A stretch of DNA of 64,000 nt from Hahella sp. CCB-MM4 (GCF_002260525.1 NZ_MRYI01000002.1:372001-436000), one strand, 5' to 3'; shown: positions 1 through 9,642, counted from the first letter of the stretch. Numbers and translations are program-made. Notes: a model not told the origin generated them from the sequence alone.

Positions 1-1218
1 GCCCACTTTTCCATCGCCTCCTGCCTGATCGCTGAAGTAACGGGTCCGGGTCTTTTTATTTTTGACCAGCTCGATCGCTGCCAGCATTCCCACTCCCCGG
101 GCTTCCCCGACCAGTGGATGATCTGCCAGCGTCTGCCATTTTTCCTGCAGATAGGGTGCCGTCTCCTGCTTCACCTTCTCCACAATTTTTTCTTCACGCA
201 GGATTCTCAGATTTTCCAGCGCTACTGCCGCACATACCGGGTGACCGGAATAGGTAAAGCCATGAAAGAAGTCTTTTCCTTCGGCTTTAAACACCTCTGC
301 GACACGATCTGACACCATGACTCCCCCAATCGGCAAATAGCCGGATGAGAGTCCTTTGGCGATAGGCATGAAGTCGGCTTCCAGATGATAATAGTCGGAA
401 CCGAACCACTCTCCGGTGCGACCAAATCCGCAGATCACTTCATCCACGATCAGCAAAAGCCCATACTTTTTCACAATACGCTGGATTTCGGGCCAGTAAG
501 AATCCGGTGGAATGATAATGCCTCCAGCCCCTTGAATGGGTTCAGCAATAAATGCCGCAACCTTGTCTTCACCAACCTCTAAGATTTTCTCTTCCAGGGC
601 ACGGGCAGCATGAAGACCGAATTCCTCAGGGTTCATGTCGCCCCCTTCGCCATACCAGTATGGTTGGCAAATATGTTCAATACCGGGGATAGGAAGGTCC
701 CCTTGCTCATGCATGGGTTTCATTCCACCCAGACTCGCACCTGCGACCGTCGAACCATGGTATCCATTGATACGCCCGATCACCGTCTTGCGGCCAGGCT
801 GCCCCTTCAAATCCCAATAACGGCGAACCATACGCAATACGGTGTCGTTGGATTCACTACCGGAGCCGGTAAAGAAAGTATGATTGATATGGGGAGGTGC
901 GATTTCGGCCAAAGCTTTGGAGAGAGCGACGACGGGTGGGTTGGTGGATTTAAAGAAAAGATTGTAATAAGGAAGTTCCTGCATCTGGCGGGAAGCGGCT
1001 TCCACCAGCTCCTTTCGCCCATACCCCAGATTCACACACCAGAGTCCTGCAAAGGCATCAAGATAACGCCGTCCCTCACTATCCCAAACATGAACGCCTT
1101 CTGCCCGGGTAATAATCCGGCTGCCCTCCTCCGCCAACGCACCACTGTCAGAAAACGGGTGAAGATGGTGTCGGGCATCTTGTTTTTGCCACTCTCGGGT
1201 TGTTTCCTCGGGGGTCAT
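1..1218 (-). CDS. spuC: Putrescine:pyruvate aminotransferase, SpuC-type (3' end outside window)
   Basis: Class III PLP aminotransferase expected to convert putrescine and pyruvate to 4-aminobutanal and alanine in the cytoplasm. The frame is open from an ATG at 1218 to the window edge, giving 406 residues of a family usually near 450, so the C-terminus is cut by the window and not by mutation. Visible are the substrate-side LWCVNLGYGR segment (about 59-68), the FTGSGSESNDT phosphate-binding region (about 116-126), VDEVICGFGRTG (about 258-269) and the PLP lysine K288 in PIAKGLSSGY. The N-terminus (REWQ...HHLHPF) is typical of SpuC. It is the last visible gene of the leftward puuD-puuA-spuC set, 75 bp after puuA. 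It may also accept cadaverine or GABA; a GABA aminotransferase role cannot be excluded. Confidence 0.93.
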   Translation of the reverse strand, partial: MTPEETTREWQKQDARHHLHPFSDSGALAEEGSRIITRAEGVHVWDSEGRRYLDAFAGLWCVNLGYGRKELVEAASRQMQELPYYNLFFKSTNPPVVALSKALAEIAPPHINHTFFTGSGSESNDTVLRMVRRYWDLKGQPGRKTVIGRINGYHGSTVAGASLGGMKPMHEQGDLPIPGIEHICQPYWYGEGGDMNPEEFGLHAARALEEKILEVGEDKVAAFIAEPIQGAGGIIIPPDSYWPEIQRIVKKYGLLLIVDEVICGFGRTGEWFGSDYYHLEADFMPIAKGLSSGYLPIGGVMVSDRVAEVFKAEGKDFFHGFTYSGHPVCAAVALENLRILREEKIVEKVKQETAPYLQEKWQTLADHPLVGEARGVGMLAAIELVKNKKTRTRYFSDQAGGDGKVG

Positions 1219-1293
1219 GTCAACCTCTATTATTTTCGTAAGTAGTTTTTCATTGATGAATATTCACCCGGCATTAGCCACCGGGTGTATTCG

Positions 1294-2646
1294 TTATACG
1301 GTCGCCAGCAGATATTCCCTTTCCCAGGAGCTGATAACTCGTTTGAAGCCTTCGTATTCAGCCCAGCGGGTTGCAATAAACCCATCGATAAAGCGATCAC
1401 CGAATATCTCCCGGATATTCTCCGCCTCACTCATTACGACCAACGCAGCCTCGAGGTTAAACGGCAAATCCGGATCCGCCTCTTCTCCACGACGGCCTGA
1501 CACGGCAGGGCGAGGACTTAAACCTTCAACGATGCCCAAATAACCCGCCGCCAGATTGGCAGCCAGCGATAGATAAGGATTTGTATCGGCTCCAGGCAAC
1601 CGGTTTTCCACACGACGAGCCTCCGGAGGTGAACTGGGTACGCGCAATCCGACAGTACGATTTTCCTCACCCCATTCTATATTTACCGGAGCGTTACCAT
1701 CGGCTCCCGGCAGGTAACGCCGGTAGCTATTCACATTGGGGGCAAACATCGGCATCAATAAGGGAATGTATTTCTGTAGCCCGCCGATATAGTTCAGGAA
1801 CAATTCTGACGCACTGCCATCCTCATTGGAGAACAGGTTATTGCCGGACTTCTCGTCGACCAGGGACTGGTGAATATGCATGGAACTTCCGGGCTCGCCG
1901 GTAATAGGCTTGGCCATAAAGGTAGCGCCAATATTGTGCTTTAGGGCAGCCTCACGAACAGTACGCTTGAAAATGAATACCTGGTCTGCCAGCTCCAGAG
2001 CATCTCCATGACGGAAATTGAATTCCATCTGGGCGGTGCCCTCTTCATGGATCAAGGTATCAATGTCCAGTTCCTGGGCTTCACACCAATCATAGATGTC
2101 TTCGATGATCGGGTCGTATTCGTTCGCCGCATCAATACTGAAAGACTGACGACCACTTTCCTTGCGTCCGGAACGTCCTACAGGGGGTTCCAGTGGCAAG
2201 TCCGGATCAGTACAACGTTGGGTAAGATAGAATTCCACTTCAGGAGCCACTATTGGCTTCCAGCCTTTTGCGGTATACAGGGCGAGTACCCGCTTCAGCA
2301 CTGCTCGCGGAGACAAAGTGATCAGCTCACCGTCCACATCGTAGCAATCATGGATGACCACCGCAGTCGGCTCCAGTGCCCAGGGAACCATAAAGGCCGC
2401 CCTTTCATCCGGACGCAGCAGCATATCAATATCTTTGGGATCCAGAATACTGTAGTAGGCTTCGTCGTCAGGATAATCTCCGGTAGCGGTCTGCAGAAGG
2501 ACACTTTCCGGCAGTCGAATTCCCCGCTCGGCAATAAATTTGTTGGTCGGCATGATTTTACCGCGCGCGATCCCGGTCTGGTCTGCGGTAATACACTCGA
2601 CTTCAGTAATACGTCTGTCTTTAAGCCATTTCGCTAGCTTTTCCAT
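1294..2646 (-). CDS. puuA: Gamma-glutamylputrescine synthetase (glutamine-synthetase fold), copy 1
   Basis: ATP-dependent ligation of glutamate to putrescine, the first step of the gamma-glutamylated putrescine pathway. The protein is a glutamine-synthetase family member of about 450 residues. It has the N-terminal beta-grasp with DQTGIARGKI, the catalytic core with VEFYL, the ATP/metal motif GSSMHIHQSL, NSYRRY, and the late DTNPYLSLAA segment. I use the ATG at 2646 (MEKLAKWL), 18 bp after the puuD stop. An upstream in-frame GTG about 30 bp earlier would extend the protein by ten residues and overlap puuD, and it has no better ribosome site. It sits between puuD and spuC in one leftward operon. 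A paralogue lies at 5257-6618, so the two may differ in polyamine preference (putrescine, cadaverine, spermidine or diaminopropane). Confidence 0.92.
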   Translation of the reverse strand: MEKLAKWLKDRRITEVECITADQTGIARGKIMPTNKFIAERGIRLPESVLLQTATGDYPDDEAYYSILDPKDIDMLLRPDERAAFMVPWALEPTAVVIHDCYDVDGELITLSPRAVLKRVLALYTAKGWKPIVAPEVEFYLTQRCTDPDLPLEPPVGRSGRKESGRQSFSIDAANEYDPIIEDIYDWCEAQELDIDTLIHEEGTAQMEFNFRHGDALELADQVFIFKRTVREAALKHNIGATFMAKPITGEPGSSMHIHQSLVDEKSGNNLFSNEDGSASELFLNYIGGLQKYIPLLMPMFAPNVNSYRRYLPGADGNAPVNIEWGEENRTVGLRVPSSPPEARRVENRLPGADTNPYLSLAANLAAGYLGIVEGLSPRPAVSGRRGEEADPDLPFNLEAALVVMSEAENIREIFGDRFIDGFIATRWAEYEGFKRVISSWEREYLLATV

Positions 2647-2663
2647 GTTTATCCATTCGGTTG

Positions 2664-3410
2664 TCACGCTCTGCACGCATCACCGAATGCCTCAAAAAGT
2701 TGTCGTTGTTGGGGGTTTTGCATCACTTGCCATTCAGGGTGCCATTGCACTCCGAGGCCAAATCTGACGCCTTCTACTCGGAAGGCTTCGATTAATCCGT
2801 CAGGGGCCGTCGCCTCTATGGCCAGATTGCGGCCAAGTTGCGCGACCCCTTGGGTGTGTAAGGAGTTGACCCTGATACGGGAAACACCCAGGATCCGCTC
2901 CAAATCTCCGCCTGAGGTCAGTGTCACTTCATGGGCGTCGGAGTATTGTTCTGCCAGTGTCAGTTCCTTGTTTTCGCGGTGGTCATCCAATTCTTCAACA
3001 GTATGGATCGTTTGAAGCAAAGTGCCACCCGCCGCCACATTCATTTCCTGGAAGCCTCGACATACACCGAACAATGGAAGGTTTCGGTCCAGTGCGGCTT
3101 TAATGACTGACAAACTTAACGCATCGCGTTGCTGGTCGTAGGCGTGATCACTCGTTCCAGAAGAAATTTGCTGCTGATATAAAGAAGGGTGCACCATGGA
3201 ATAACCTCCAGGAAGGAAAATACCATCCATTCGGTCAAGCCAGTCAGCAACATCTATCCATTGAGTCATTGCGGGGATAACCAGAGGTACGACCTGAGAA
3301 GCTTGCGCCAAGGCAGCAAGGTATTTGTCGCCCGCCATGTGGAACGGATGCGGAGGTACGACTTTCAAGTCACTGATAACACCGACGAGCGGTTTGGAGT
3401 TACGAGACAT
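2664..3410 (-). CDS. puuD: Gamma-glutamyl-GABA hydrolase (class I glutamine amidotransferase-like)
   Basis: Hydrolyses gamma-glutamyl-GABA to glutamate and GABA, releasing the glutamate invested by PuuA. The 248-residue protein has the peptidase C26 fold: LPGGYSMVHP near residues 66-75, nucleophile C117 in FGVCRGFQEMN, and the His/Glu dyad H224/E226 in VQWHPEW. Length is normal for PuuD (about 250). It is the first gene of the leftward operon and its ATG abuts the A+T-rich divergent control region shared with gabD, so puuD-puuA-spuC and gabD-puuA2-aguBA are probably induced together. Confidence 0.94.
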   Translation of the reverse strand: MSRNSKPLVGVISDLKVVPPHPFHMAGDKYLAALAQASQVVPLVIPAMTQWIDVADWLDRMDGIFLPGGYSMVHPSLYQQQISSGTSDHAYDQQRDALSLSVIKAALDRNLPLFGVCRGFQEMNVAAGGTLLQTIHTVEELDDHRENKELTLAEQYSDAHEVTLTSGGDLERILGVSRIRVNSLHTQGVAQLGRNLAIEATAPDGLIEAFRVEGVRFGLGVQWHPEWQVMQNPQQRQLFEAFGDACRA

Positions 3411-3531
3411 ATACGACTTTTCTTATCCAGCTTTCTACTGGTTCCAGAGCCAGTCTGGATCCCATTTACTGAGTGTTTATTTTTTACAACATTACCATAA
3501 AGAATAATTAACACAATACAAGAAATCGCTC

Positions 3532-3610
3532 TTTTGTAAAATATTTCATACACGAAACGACCCTTAACGCCTATTTACTCCCTATTTTGTTAAATATTTT
3601 ATTCACAAAC
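3532..3610. promoter_or_regulatory. Twin A+T-rich repeats in the puuD/gabD divergent promoter
   Basis: Two 26-bp copies starting at 3532 and 3585 match at 21 of 26 positions, with cores TTTTGTAAAATATTTC and TTTTGTTAAATATTTT. They are 53 bp apart, about five helical turns. They lie between divergent polyamine operons, and the same TTTGTAAAA core recurs near 14600 and 29740. I infer operators for a repressor such as the PuuR-type protein at 29847. The rest of the 296-bp gap (3411-3706) shows no gene. A stem-loop at 3665-3694 (TGTACAGGAAA against TTTCCGTACA with one bulge) sits just ahead of the gabD ribosome site. Confidence 0.5.
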
Positions 3611-3706
3611 ACTTGAGAATTTACTCAGAATGGGTTTAGCTAGGCTCCAGCAAAACAACTTTTCTGTACAGGAAACGTCTGAGTTTTCCGTACAAGGGGG
3701 AAAATC

Positions 3707-5155
3707 GTGTCAACTGTGCAAATTCGCGAACAGGCTTATATAGATGGCGCCTGGGCGACCTCTTCCACTCAAAAATCCTACATCATTATTAATCCTGCCA
3801 CCGGCGAGCAAATCGCTGATGTAGCAGATTGCAGTGCAGACGATGCCACCCGTGCTGTCGAAGCCGCACACCGGGCTTTCGCTACCTGGAGCGCAAAAAC
3901 GGCGAAGGAACGCTCCATTATTCTTCGGAAGTGGTTTGACCTGATCATGGAAAACCAGACTGAGCTCGCCAAAATCATGACCATGGAATGCGGCAAGCCC
4001 ATTAAAGAAAGCCTGGGAGAAGTTGCCTACGGCGCTTCCTTCGTTGAATGGTTTGCAGAAGAAGCCAAGCGTGTTTACGGGGACGTCATTCCCCCACCGA
4101 AAGGTGATCGTCGAATCCTGGCCATCAAACAACCCATTGGGGTCAGCACAGCCATTACACCATGGAATTTCCCCCTGGCAATGATTACCCGCAAGTGTGC
4201 ACCGGCTCTGGCGGCCGGATGTACGGCAGTCGTCAAACCTGCGGAAGCCACTCCTCTAACGGCACTGGCTCTGGCTGAACTGGGAGAAAAGGCGGGTCTG
4301 CCCAATGGTGTATTTAATGTGGTCACTGCCAGTCATGGTAAAGATGTAGGGGCCGTCCTGACTCAACACCCTCTGGTCAGAAAAGTCTCCTTCACTGGTT
4401 CTACTCCGGTTGGAAAACTATTGCTGAAACAAGCCGCTGACACGGTGAAGAAAGCCTCCATGGAGTTAGGCGGTAATGCACCCTTTATTGTTTTTGATGA
4501 TGCGGATATTGATGCCGTCGTCACAGGGGCAATTGCATCCAAATACCGTAACACAGGACAAACCTGTGTCTGCGTAAACCGTTTTTTAGTACAAGACGGC
4601 ATCTACGATAAGTTCGCCAAAGCCCTGGCAGAAAAAGTGGCCCAGATGCAAATTGGCAATGGCCTGGACGAAGCCACCGAACAAGGCCCACTAATTAATT
4701 CAGCCGCCCTCAATAAGGTTACTGAGCTGGTCAACGACGCAACCACCAAGGGTGCCCAATTGCTGACCGGTGGACCACGTCCGGACATCGGAGCCCTGTT
4801 CCACGCACCGACGGTGCTGACAGACGTTACCGAACAGATGCGGGTTTTTAACGAGGAAATTTTTGGCCCCGTTGCTCCTCTGCTGCGTTTTAAAACTGAG
4901 GACGAAGCCATTCGCATGGCCAACGATACTCCATTCGGACTGGCCGCCTACTTTTATACCCGGGATATGGGTCGGATATGGCGAGTCTCGGAAGCGCTTG
5001 AATACGGCATGATCGGCATTAATGAAGGGATCATTTCCACCGAAGTTGCACCGTTTGGCGGTGTCAAAGAATCGGGACTGGGCCGAGAGGGTAGCAAGTA
5101 CGGTATCGACGAATATGTGGAGATCAAATATCTCTGTATGGGTGGGTTGGAGTAA
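3707..5155 (+). CDS. gabD: Succinate-semialdehyde dehydrogenase (NAD(P)+)
   Basis: Oxidises succinate semialdehyde from GABA to succinate, feeding the TCA cycle. The 482-residue protein has the full aldehyde dehydrogenase set: PWNFP near 152-156, the cofactor loop FTGSTPVG near 229-236, general base E253 in MELGG and catalytic C287 in GQTCVC. The second cysteine two residues on (C289) is also found in E. coli GabD. The start is a GTG preceded by an AAGGGGGA ribosome site; no nearby ATG fits. It opens a rightward operon with puuA2, aguB and aguA, which places GABA degradation beside putrescine supply. Glutarate-semialdehyde oxidation from cadaverine is an alternative substrate. Confidence 0.92.
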   Translation: MSTVQIREQAYIDGAWATSSTQKSYIIINPATGEQIADVADCSADDATRAVEAAHRAFATWSAKTAKERSIILRKWFDLIMENQTELAKIMTMECGKPIKESLGEVAYGASFVEWFAEEAKRVYGDVIPPPKGDRRILAIKQPIGVSTAITPWNFPLAMITRKCAPALAAGCTAVVKPAEATPLTALALAELGEKAGLPNGVFNVVTASHGKDVGAVLTQHPLVRKVSFTGSTPVGKLLLKQAADTVKKASMELGGNAPFIVFDDADIDAVVTGAIASKYRNTGQTCVCVNRFLVQDGIYDKFAKALAEKVAQMQIGNGLDEATEQGPLINSAALNKVTELVNDATTKGAQLLTGGPRPDIGALFHAPTVLTDVTEQMRVFNEEIFGPVAPLLRFKTEDEAIRMANDTPFGLAAYFYTRDMGRIWRVSEALEYGMIGINEGIISTEVAPFGGVKESGLGREGSKYGIDEYVEIKYLCMGGLE

Positions 5156-5256
5156 TCCACGTCATACGGCCTGGCGACACCAGCCATTTGCATGTATCGC
5201 AGTCAAACATGAAAAGCCGCAGGCGCTGAAGCCTGTATTTTAATGAGTAGAATAAA

Positions 5257-6618
5257 ATGTCTATCGATGAAGTCTCGGCATTCCTTGAACAATATCCCGA
5301 AGTCCAAACCGTAGAGTTGCTAATCAGTGATCTGAACGGTGTCATTCGCGGTAAACGTATCGAAAGAGAACTGCTTGAAAAGGTCTACACACAGGGATTC
5401 TGCCTTCCCGGGTCGGTCATGGCCCTGGATGCTACAGGCACCACGGTGGAAGAAACCGGACTTGGCGCCGCTGAAGGTGACCAGGATCGTATATGTCATA
5501 CGGTTCCCGGCACTCTGGCGATCGTTCCCTGGCAGGGCGAAGACCGAGCCCAGGCACTGGTCAGCATGTTTGACGCGGAAGGTATCAACCCGTTTCCGGC
5601 AGATCCCAGACAAGTCTTACGAAGAGTAATCGATAGATTCGACAGCCTTGGTTATTCCCTCGGTGTGGCCGTCGAATTGGAGTTTTACCTGGTGGATATG
5701 GAGAGAGACGCAAACGGCTCGCTGCAGCCCCCCATCTCCCCAGTCAGTGGACGCCGCATGATCTCCAAGCAGGTCTATTCAATGGACGACCTGGACGATT
5801 ATGACTTTTTCATTCGTGATGTGCTTGAGACCGCACACGCACAGAACCTTCCTGCAGATACGGTAATCGCTGAATATGCTCCGGCACAATTCGAAGTTAA
5901 CCTGAATTATGTCAACGATCCCCTGACAGCAGCGGATCATGCGTTGTTACTCAAACGTGTCATCCGCCATGTCGCCAAAAAGCATGGTATGGAGGCGACC
6001 TTCATGGCCAAGCCCTATATCAGTGAAGCCGGTAGCGGAACCCATGTTCACGTGAGCTTGCTGGATAAAGACGGCAACAATGTATTGGCTTGCGATGATC
6101 CCCTGAGCCATCCCGTCATGCGCCATGCTATGGGTGGATTGCTGGATATGGCTGACTCGGTGCAGGCACTGATTTGCCCCAACATCAATAGCTATCGCCG
6201 CCTGGCACCCGGCGCCTTTGCCCCCACCAGTAAAACCTGGGGGTATGACAACCGGACAGCAGCACTGCGAATTCCCTCCGGCGATGTAAAAGCAACTCGT
6301 ATTGAGCACCGTATGAGCGGCGCAGACACCAACCCGTATCTCGCCGTTGCCATTGTTCTGGCGGGAATCGGTGAGGGGCTCATGAGCCAGATTGAGCCAC
6401 CGCCCCCGATAGAAAATAACGCCTATGACCAGGATCATCCTGCTTTGGCGGATAACCCCCGTGATGCCCTCCGCGCGATGGAAAAAGACGACAGGCTGAA
6501 AGCGTGGTTTGGCGAAGAGTTCCTCCGTATTTACAGTCTCTGTAAATGGTCTGAAGTACGACTGTTTGAGCACCAGATTACGGAGCTGGAATACAGCCTG
6601 TTGCTACCTTATCTGTGA
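5257..6618 (+). CDS. puuA: Gamma-glutamylputrescine synthetase family protein, copy 2
   Basis: Second glutamine-synthetase-fold gamma-glutamylpolyamine synthetase, 453 residues. Conserved parts include LISDLNGVIRGKR near the N-terminus, VELEFYL, EAGSGTHVHVSLL (metal/ATP), NSYRRLAPG, and SGADTNPYLAVA. It differs clearly in sequence from the copy at 1294-2646, so it is an old paralogue and not a recent duplication. It lies 101 bp after gabD and 112 bp before aguB on the same strand. In Pseudomonas several such paralogues divide putrescine, spermidine, spermine and diaminopropane among themselves; which amine this one uses cannot be read from sequence. Confidence 0.88.
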   Translation: MSIDEVSAFLEQYPEVQTVELLISDLNGVIRGKRIERELLEKVYTQGFCLPGSVMALDATGTTVEETGLGAAEGDQDRICHTVPGTLAIVPWQGEDRAQALVSMFDAEGINPFPADPRQVLRRVIDRFDSLGYSLGVAVELEFYLVDMERDANGSLQPPISPVSGRRMISKQVYSMDDLDDYDFFIRDVLETAHAQNLPADTVIAEYAPAQFEVNLNYVNDPLTAADHALLLKRVIRHVAKKHGMEATFMAKPYISEAGSGTHVHVSLLDKDGNNVLACDDPLSHPVMRHAMGGLLDMADSVQALICPNINSYRRLAPGAFAPTSKTWGYDNRTAALRIPSGDVKATRIEHRMSGADTNPYLAVAIVLAGIGEGLMSQIEPPPPIENNAYDQDHPALADNPRDALRAMEKDDRLKAWFGEEFLRIYSLCKWSEVRLFEHQITELEYSLLLPYL

Positions 6619-6730
6619 ACCATGGAAGAAGTAACGTAGCTTAAAGGTCTGCTGATATAATCGTGGACAATCCACTTACATCACTTTTGCCCCGGAGAAC
6701 CATCGGTCACGGGGCTTATCAGGAGAAACC

Positions 6731-7600
6731 ATGAGAAATGTAACTGTAGCTGCCACGCAGATGAGTTGTGGCTGGGACGTTGATACCAATATTGCCAATG
6801 GCGAAAAGCTGGTGCGGGAAGCCGCCGCTCAAGGTGCCCAGATTATTCTCCTGCAAGAGTTGTTCGAGCGCTGCTATTTTTGTCAGAAGCAGAAAGAGGA
6901 ATATCTGCAATTTGCCACTCCAGCCGGTGAAAATCCTGCCATCCTTCATTTCCAGAAGATAGCCAGAGAACTGCAGGTGGTGTTACCCATCAGTTTCTAC
7001 GAGCGCGCCAACAACGCCTACTATAATTCAGTGGCGATTATTGATGCAGATGGCTCCAACCTGGGCATTTATCGCAAGACTCATATTCCGGACGGCCCGG
7101 GTTATTCTGAAAAATTCTATTTCACTCCGGGTGACACCGGATTCCGTGTATGGGACACAGCCTATGCCCGTATTGGTGTGGGTATCTGTTGGGATCAGTG
7201 GTTCCCGGAGACCGCCAGATCTATGGCATTGATGGGTGCCGAACTCCTGTTCTATCCGACCGCCATAGGATCCGAACCCCAGGACACCGACATCGATTCC
7301 AGGGATCATTGGCAGCTCACCCAGCAGGGACATGCCGCAGCCAACCTTACACCATTGATTGCGTCCAACAGGACCGGCAGGGAAACCGAGGGAGAGCAAT
7401 TCATCGAATTTTATGGTTCTTCATTTATTGCTAACGAATTCGGTCAAAAGGTCAAAGAGTTTGATCGCAAAGATTCCGGTGTACTGGTACATACTTTTGA
7501 TCTGGACCAGACGGCTGGTCATCGTCACGCCTGGGGTGTCTTCCGAGATCGCCGCCCAGACCTTTATCAACCTTTGATGACAAAAGACGGAGGTCGTTGA
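6731..7600 (+). CDS. aguB: N-carbamoylputrescine amidase
   Basis: Hydrolyses N-carbamoylputrescine to putrescine, CO2 and ammonia, the second step of the agmatine deiminase route. It is a nitrilase-superfamily enzyme of 289 residues with the Glu-Lys-Cys triad at E43 (LLQELFE), K116 (YRKTHIPDGPGY) and C153 (GICWDQWFPE). The WDQWFPE stretch is typical of AguB. The ATG follows an AGGAGA ribosome site. The stop is 3 bp before the aguA ATG, so the two are translationally coupled. Confidence 0.95.
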   Translation: MRNVTVAATQMSCGWDVDTNIANGEKLVREAAAQGAQIILLQELFERCYFCQKQKEEYLQFATPAGENPAILHFQKIARELQVVLPISFYERANNAYYNSVAIIDADGSNLGIYRKTHIPDGPGYSEKFYFTPGDTGFRVWDTAYARIGVGICWDQWFPETARSMALMGAELLFYPTAIGSEPQDTDIDSRDHWQLTQQGHAAANLTPLIASNRTGRETEGEQFIEFYGSSFIANEFGQKVKEFDRKDSGVLVHTFDLDQTAGHRHAWGVFRDRRPDLYQPLMTKDGGR

Positions 7601-7603
7601 TCC

Positions 7604-8701
7604 ATGGCATTGCCGCTCACCTCCACTCCCCGCGCAGATGGTTTTTACATGCCCGCGGAATGGGCACCACAGTTCCAGACATGGATGTTGTGGCCCGAGC
7701 GGCCGGATAACTGGCGATTTGGCGCTAAGCCGGCTCAGAAAGCCTACCTGGCTGTTGCCGAAGCAATTGCCCGCTTTCAGCCAGTGACCATCGGCGTTTC
7801 AGCAGATCAATTTGAGAACGCCAGTGCACGTCTGAGCAATCACGTCAGAGTGGTAGAGATATCCAATAATGATGCCTGGGTCAGGGATACCGGCCCCACG
7901 TTTGTCATCAACGGTCAGGGAGAATTACGCGGTGTCGATTGGGAGTTCAATGCCTGGGGTGGATTAACCGGTGGTTTATACCAGCCCTGGAACCGAGACG
8001 ACCAGGTTGCCCAAAAGATCTGCAGTATTGAAAGGGTAGCACGTTATCGCTCTGACGGTTTCGTACTGGAAGGCGGGGCTATTCACGTTGATGGCGAAGG
8101 TACGTTAATCACCACTGAAGAGTGCCTGCTCAATCCCAACCGGAATCCTCATCTGAACCGTAAAGAAATTGAAGCGCGGCTTAGAGACTACCTGAACGTT
8201 GAAAAAATCCTCTGGATACCTGAGGGCATCTATAACGATGAAACTAATGGTCATGTGGATAACATGGCCTGCTTTGTTGGCCCGGGAAAAATTGCTCTGG
8301 CCTGGACTGATGATGAGAGAGATCCTCAGTATCAACGAAGCCTGACTGCCCTGCAGTATCTGCAAAGTCAACGGGATGCAAAAGGCCGTAAGTTGGAGGT
8401 GGTTAAAGTTCCGCTACCCCAACCCTTGGTACAGACCGAAGATGAAGTGGATGGCATAGACAAAGCCTTTCACGCATGGCCACGTCGCGCCGGGGAACGT
8501 ATGGCAGCAAGCTATATCAACTTCCTGATGGTGAATGGCGGTATTATCATGCCGGCATTTGGCGATGCCATGGATGACACAGCTGCCAATATTCTCTCTG
8601 ACCTGTGTCCTGATCGGGAAATCGTACAGCTCCCTGGACGGGAAATACTGTTAGGCGGCGGGAACATTCACTGCATTACCCAACAACAGCCAGCTAGTTA
8701 G
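7604..8701 (+). CDS. aguA: Agmatine deiminase
   Basis: Converts agmatine to N-carbamoylputrescine and ammonia; with AguB it makes putrescine from decarboxylated arginine. The 365-residue protein has the peptidyl-arginine-deiminase fold. Visible signatures are [13 protein letters not shown] near residues 88-100, [12 protein letters not shown], the histidine in [10 protein letters not shown], and the catalytic C357 in GGGNIHCIT at the C-terminus. A GGAGGT ribosome site lies inside the end of aguB. It is the last gene of the rightward operon and is followed by a strong terminator. Confidence 0.96.
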   Translation: MALPLTSTPRADGFYMPAEWAPQFQTWMLWPERPDNWRFGAKPAQKAYLAVAEAIARFQPVTIGVSADQFENASARLSNHVRVVEISNNDAWVRDTGPTFVINGQGELRGVDWEFNAWGGLTGGLYQPWNRDDQVAQKICSIERVARYRSDGFVLEGGAIHVDGEGTLITTEECLLNPNRNPHLNRKEIEARLRDYLNVEKILWIPEGIYNDETNGHVDNMACFVGPGKIALAWTDDERDPQYQRSLTALQYLQSQRDAKGRKLEVVKVPLPQPLVQTEDEVDGIDKAFHAWPRRAGERMAASYINFLMVNGGIIMPAFGDAMDDTAANILSDLCPDREIVQLPGREILLGGGNIHCITQQQPAS

Positions 8702-8735
8702 TCTGGATTTACCAGCCCGTTAGTTTGGACCTGAT

Positions 8736-8759
8736 AGCCCGGAAATCTCCGGGCTTTTT
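8736..8759 (+). terminator. Rho-independent terminator after aguA
   Basis: Stem AGCCCGG / CCGGGCT with loop AAATCT followed directly by TTTTT, 34 bp after the aguA stop. It ends the gabD-puuA2-aguB-aguA transcript. Confidence 0.85.
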
Positions 8760-8780
8760 GTGTGAACGGGCTATGACAAA

Positions 8781-9206
8781 TTAATCCGAATAGATCCTTT
8801 TAAAACCGCTTTCACTGAACCCATTCATGCGTTTATTGCCAACCAGAATCACAGGCACTCCCTTAGCCCCTAGCTGATCATATCGACGACGAGCACTGTC
8901 ATCATTCTCAATATCGTAATCAACATAGTTAATATGATTGGCGTGAAAATATTCCCTGGCTTTCTTGCAGTACCCACACCAGGAAGTGGAATACATTACG
9001 ACCTGTCTGCCGGTGTCGAACACCGAGGTATCGTAGGACACACTACTATAAGTATTCACTTCCAGCTTGATGGTGTCGGCAGATAAATTCTCTGGCTTTT
9101 GATCACTGAAATGAACCTTGCCGCTTTCATCTACCCATCGATAGATTTCGCCCAAAGCCTGACAAGAGAGTCCCCAAAATATCACTATCAATAAAATATT
9201 TTTCAT
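8781..9206 (-). CDS. Secreted DUF4124-glutaredoxin fusion protein
   Basis: Exported thiol-redox protein of 141 residues. A signal peptide (about 1-19, ending CQALG) is followed by a DUF4124 module (YRWVDESGKVHFSDQKP, 22-38). A glutaredoxin domain comes next, with active site C77-GYC80 (SWCGYC), the later cis-proline KGVPVILV and the glycine-rich NGFSESGF end. Glutaredoxins are usually cytosolic, so the signal peptide implies a periplasmic role, perhaps reduction or isomerisation of disulfides. It is alone on its strand, convergent with aguA. The exact partner is unknown. Confidence 0.85.
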   Translation of the reverse strand: MKNILLIVIFWGLSCQALGEIYRWVDESGKVHFSDQKPENLSADTIKLEVNTYSSVSYDTSVFDTGRQVVMYSTSWCGYCKKAREYFHANHINYVDYDIENDDSARRRYDQLGAKGVPVILVGNKRMNGFSESGFKRIYSD

Positions 9207-9381
9207 AGCATTCCTTGCGATGGTGTCTTAACCATAATTTATACACTGTCCAGTTGATACTTGGACATTTAACAAAATTTTTATCGCATTTTATGTGAAA
9301 TGTTGTAACATTCTGTCGCCTTATTACTTTCAGCTTAGGCATTATTTCTTAATATCATATAGATCTATTATGGAGCTCAAC

Positions 9382-9642
9382 ATGAAGGGAATTCTCGCCC
9401 TACCGTTACTTCTTATTGCCCTTTACAGCTCATCTTCATTGGCTTGGGACAATATTCAAATGCCCACCGAAGAAGGCTGCGGAGATATCCACATGGAAAT
9501 TATGGGGGTATGCGTCTGGAAACCTTATGTCGCGACGAGAAGTATTAGCGATCTTCAACGGGAAATTAGAACTTTTAAAGCCTCAGTCGCTGTTGCAGAA
9601 AATAGCACTCAATCAACAGACGACAAAAAAGCCCAGAATTAA
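9382..9642 (+). CDS. Small secreted protein of unknown function
   Basis: Unrecognised 86-residue protein. A clear signal peptide (MKGILALPLLLIALYSSSSLA, cleavage near residue 21) is followed by a short mature part with two cysteines in GCGDIHMEIMGVCVWKP, probably a disulfide, and a polar, alanine/serine-rich tail. I choose the ATG at 9382 because GGAG lies seven bases upstream and the signal peptide begins there; the longer reading from 9295 adds no recognisable sequence. It is divergent from the secreted glutaredoxin-like gene at 8781-9206, so the two may share export or redox context. Confidence 0.65.
   Translation: MKGILALPLLLIALYSSSSLAWDNIQMPTEEGCGDIHMEIMGVCVWKPYVATRSISDLQREIRTFKASVAVAENSTQSTDDKKAQN

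Noticed and set aside
610-1245. 211-codon open frame on the plus strand
   Set aside because: It lies opposite spuC, whose protein is unmistakable, and its translation has no recognisable domain.
2008-2637. 209-codon open frame opposite puuA
   Set aside because: Shadow of a well-conserved glutamine-synthetase-fold gene.
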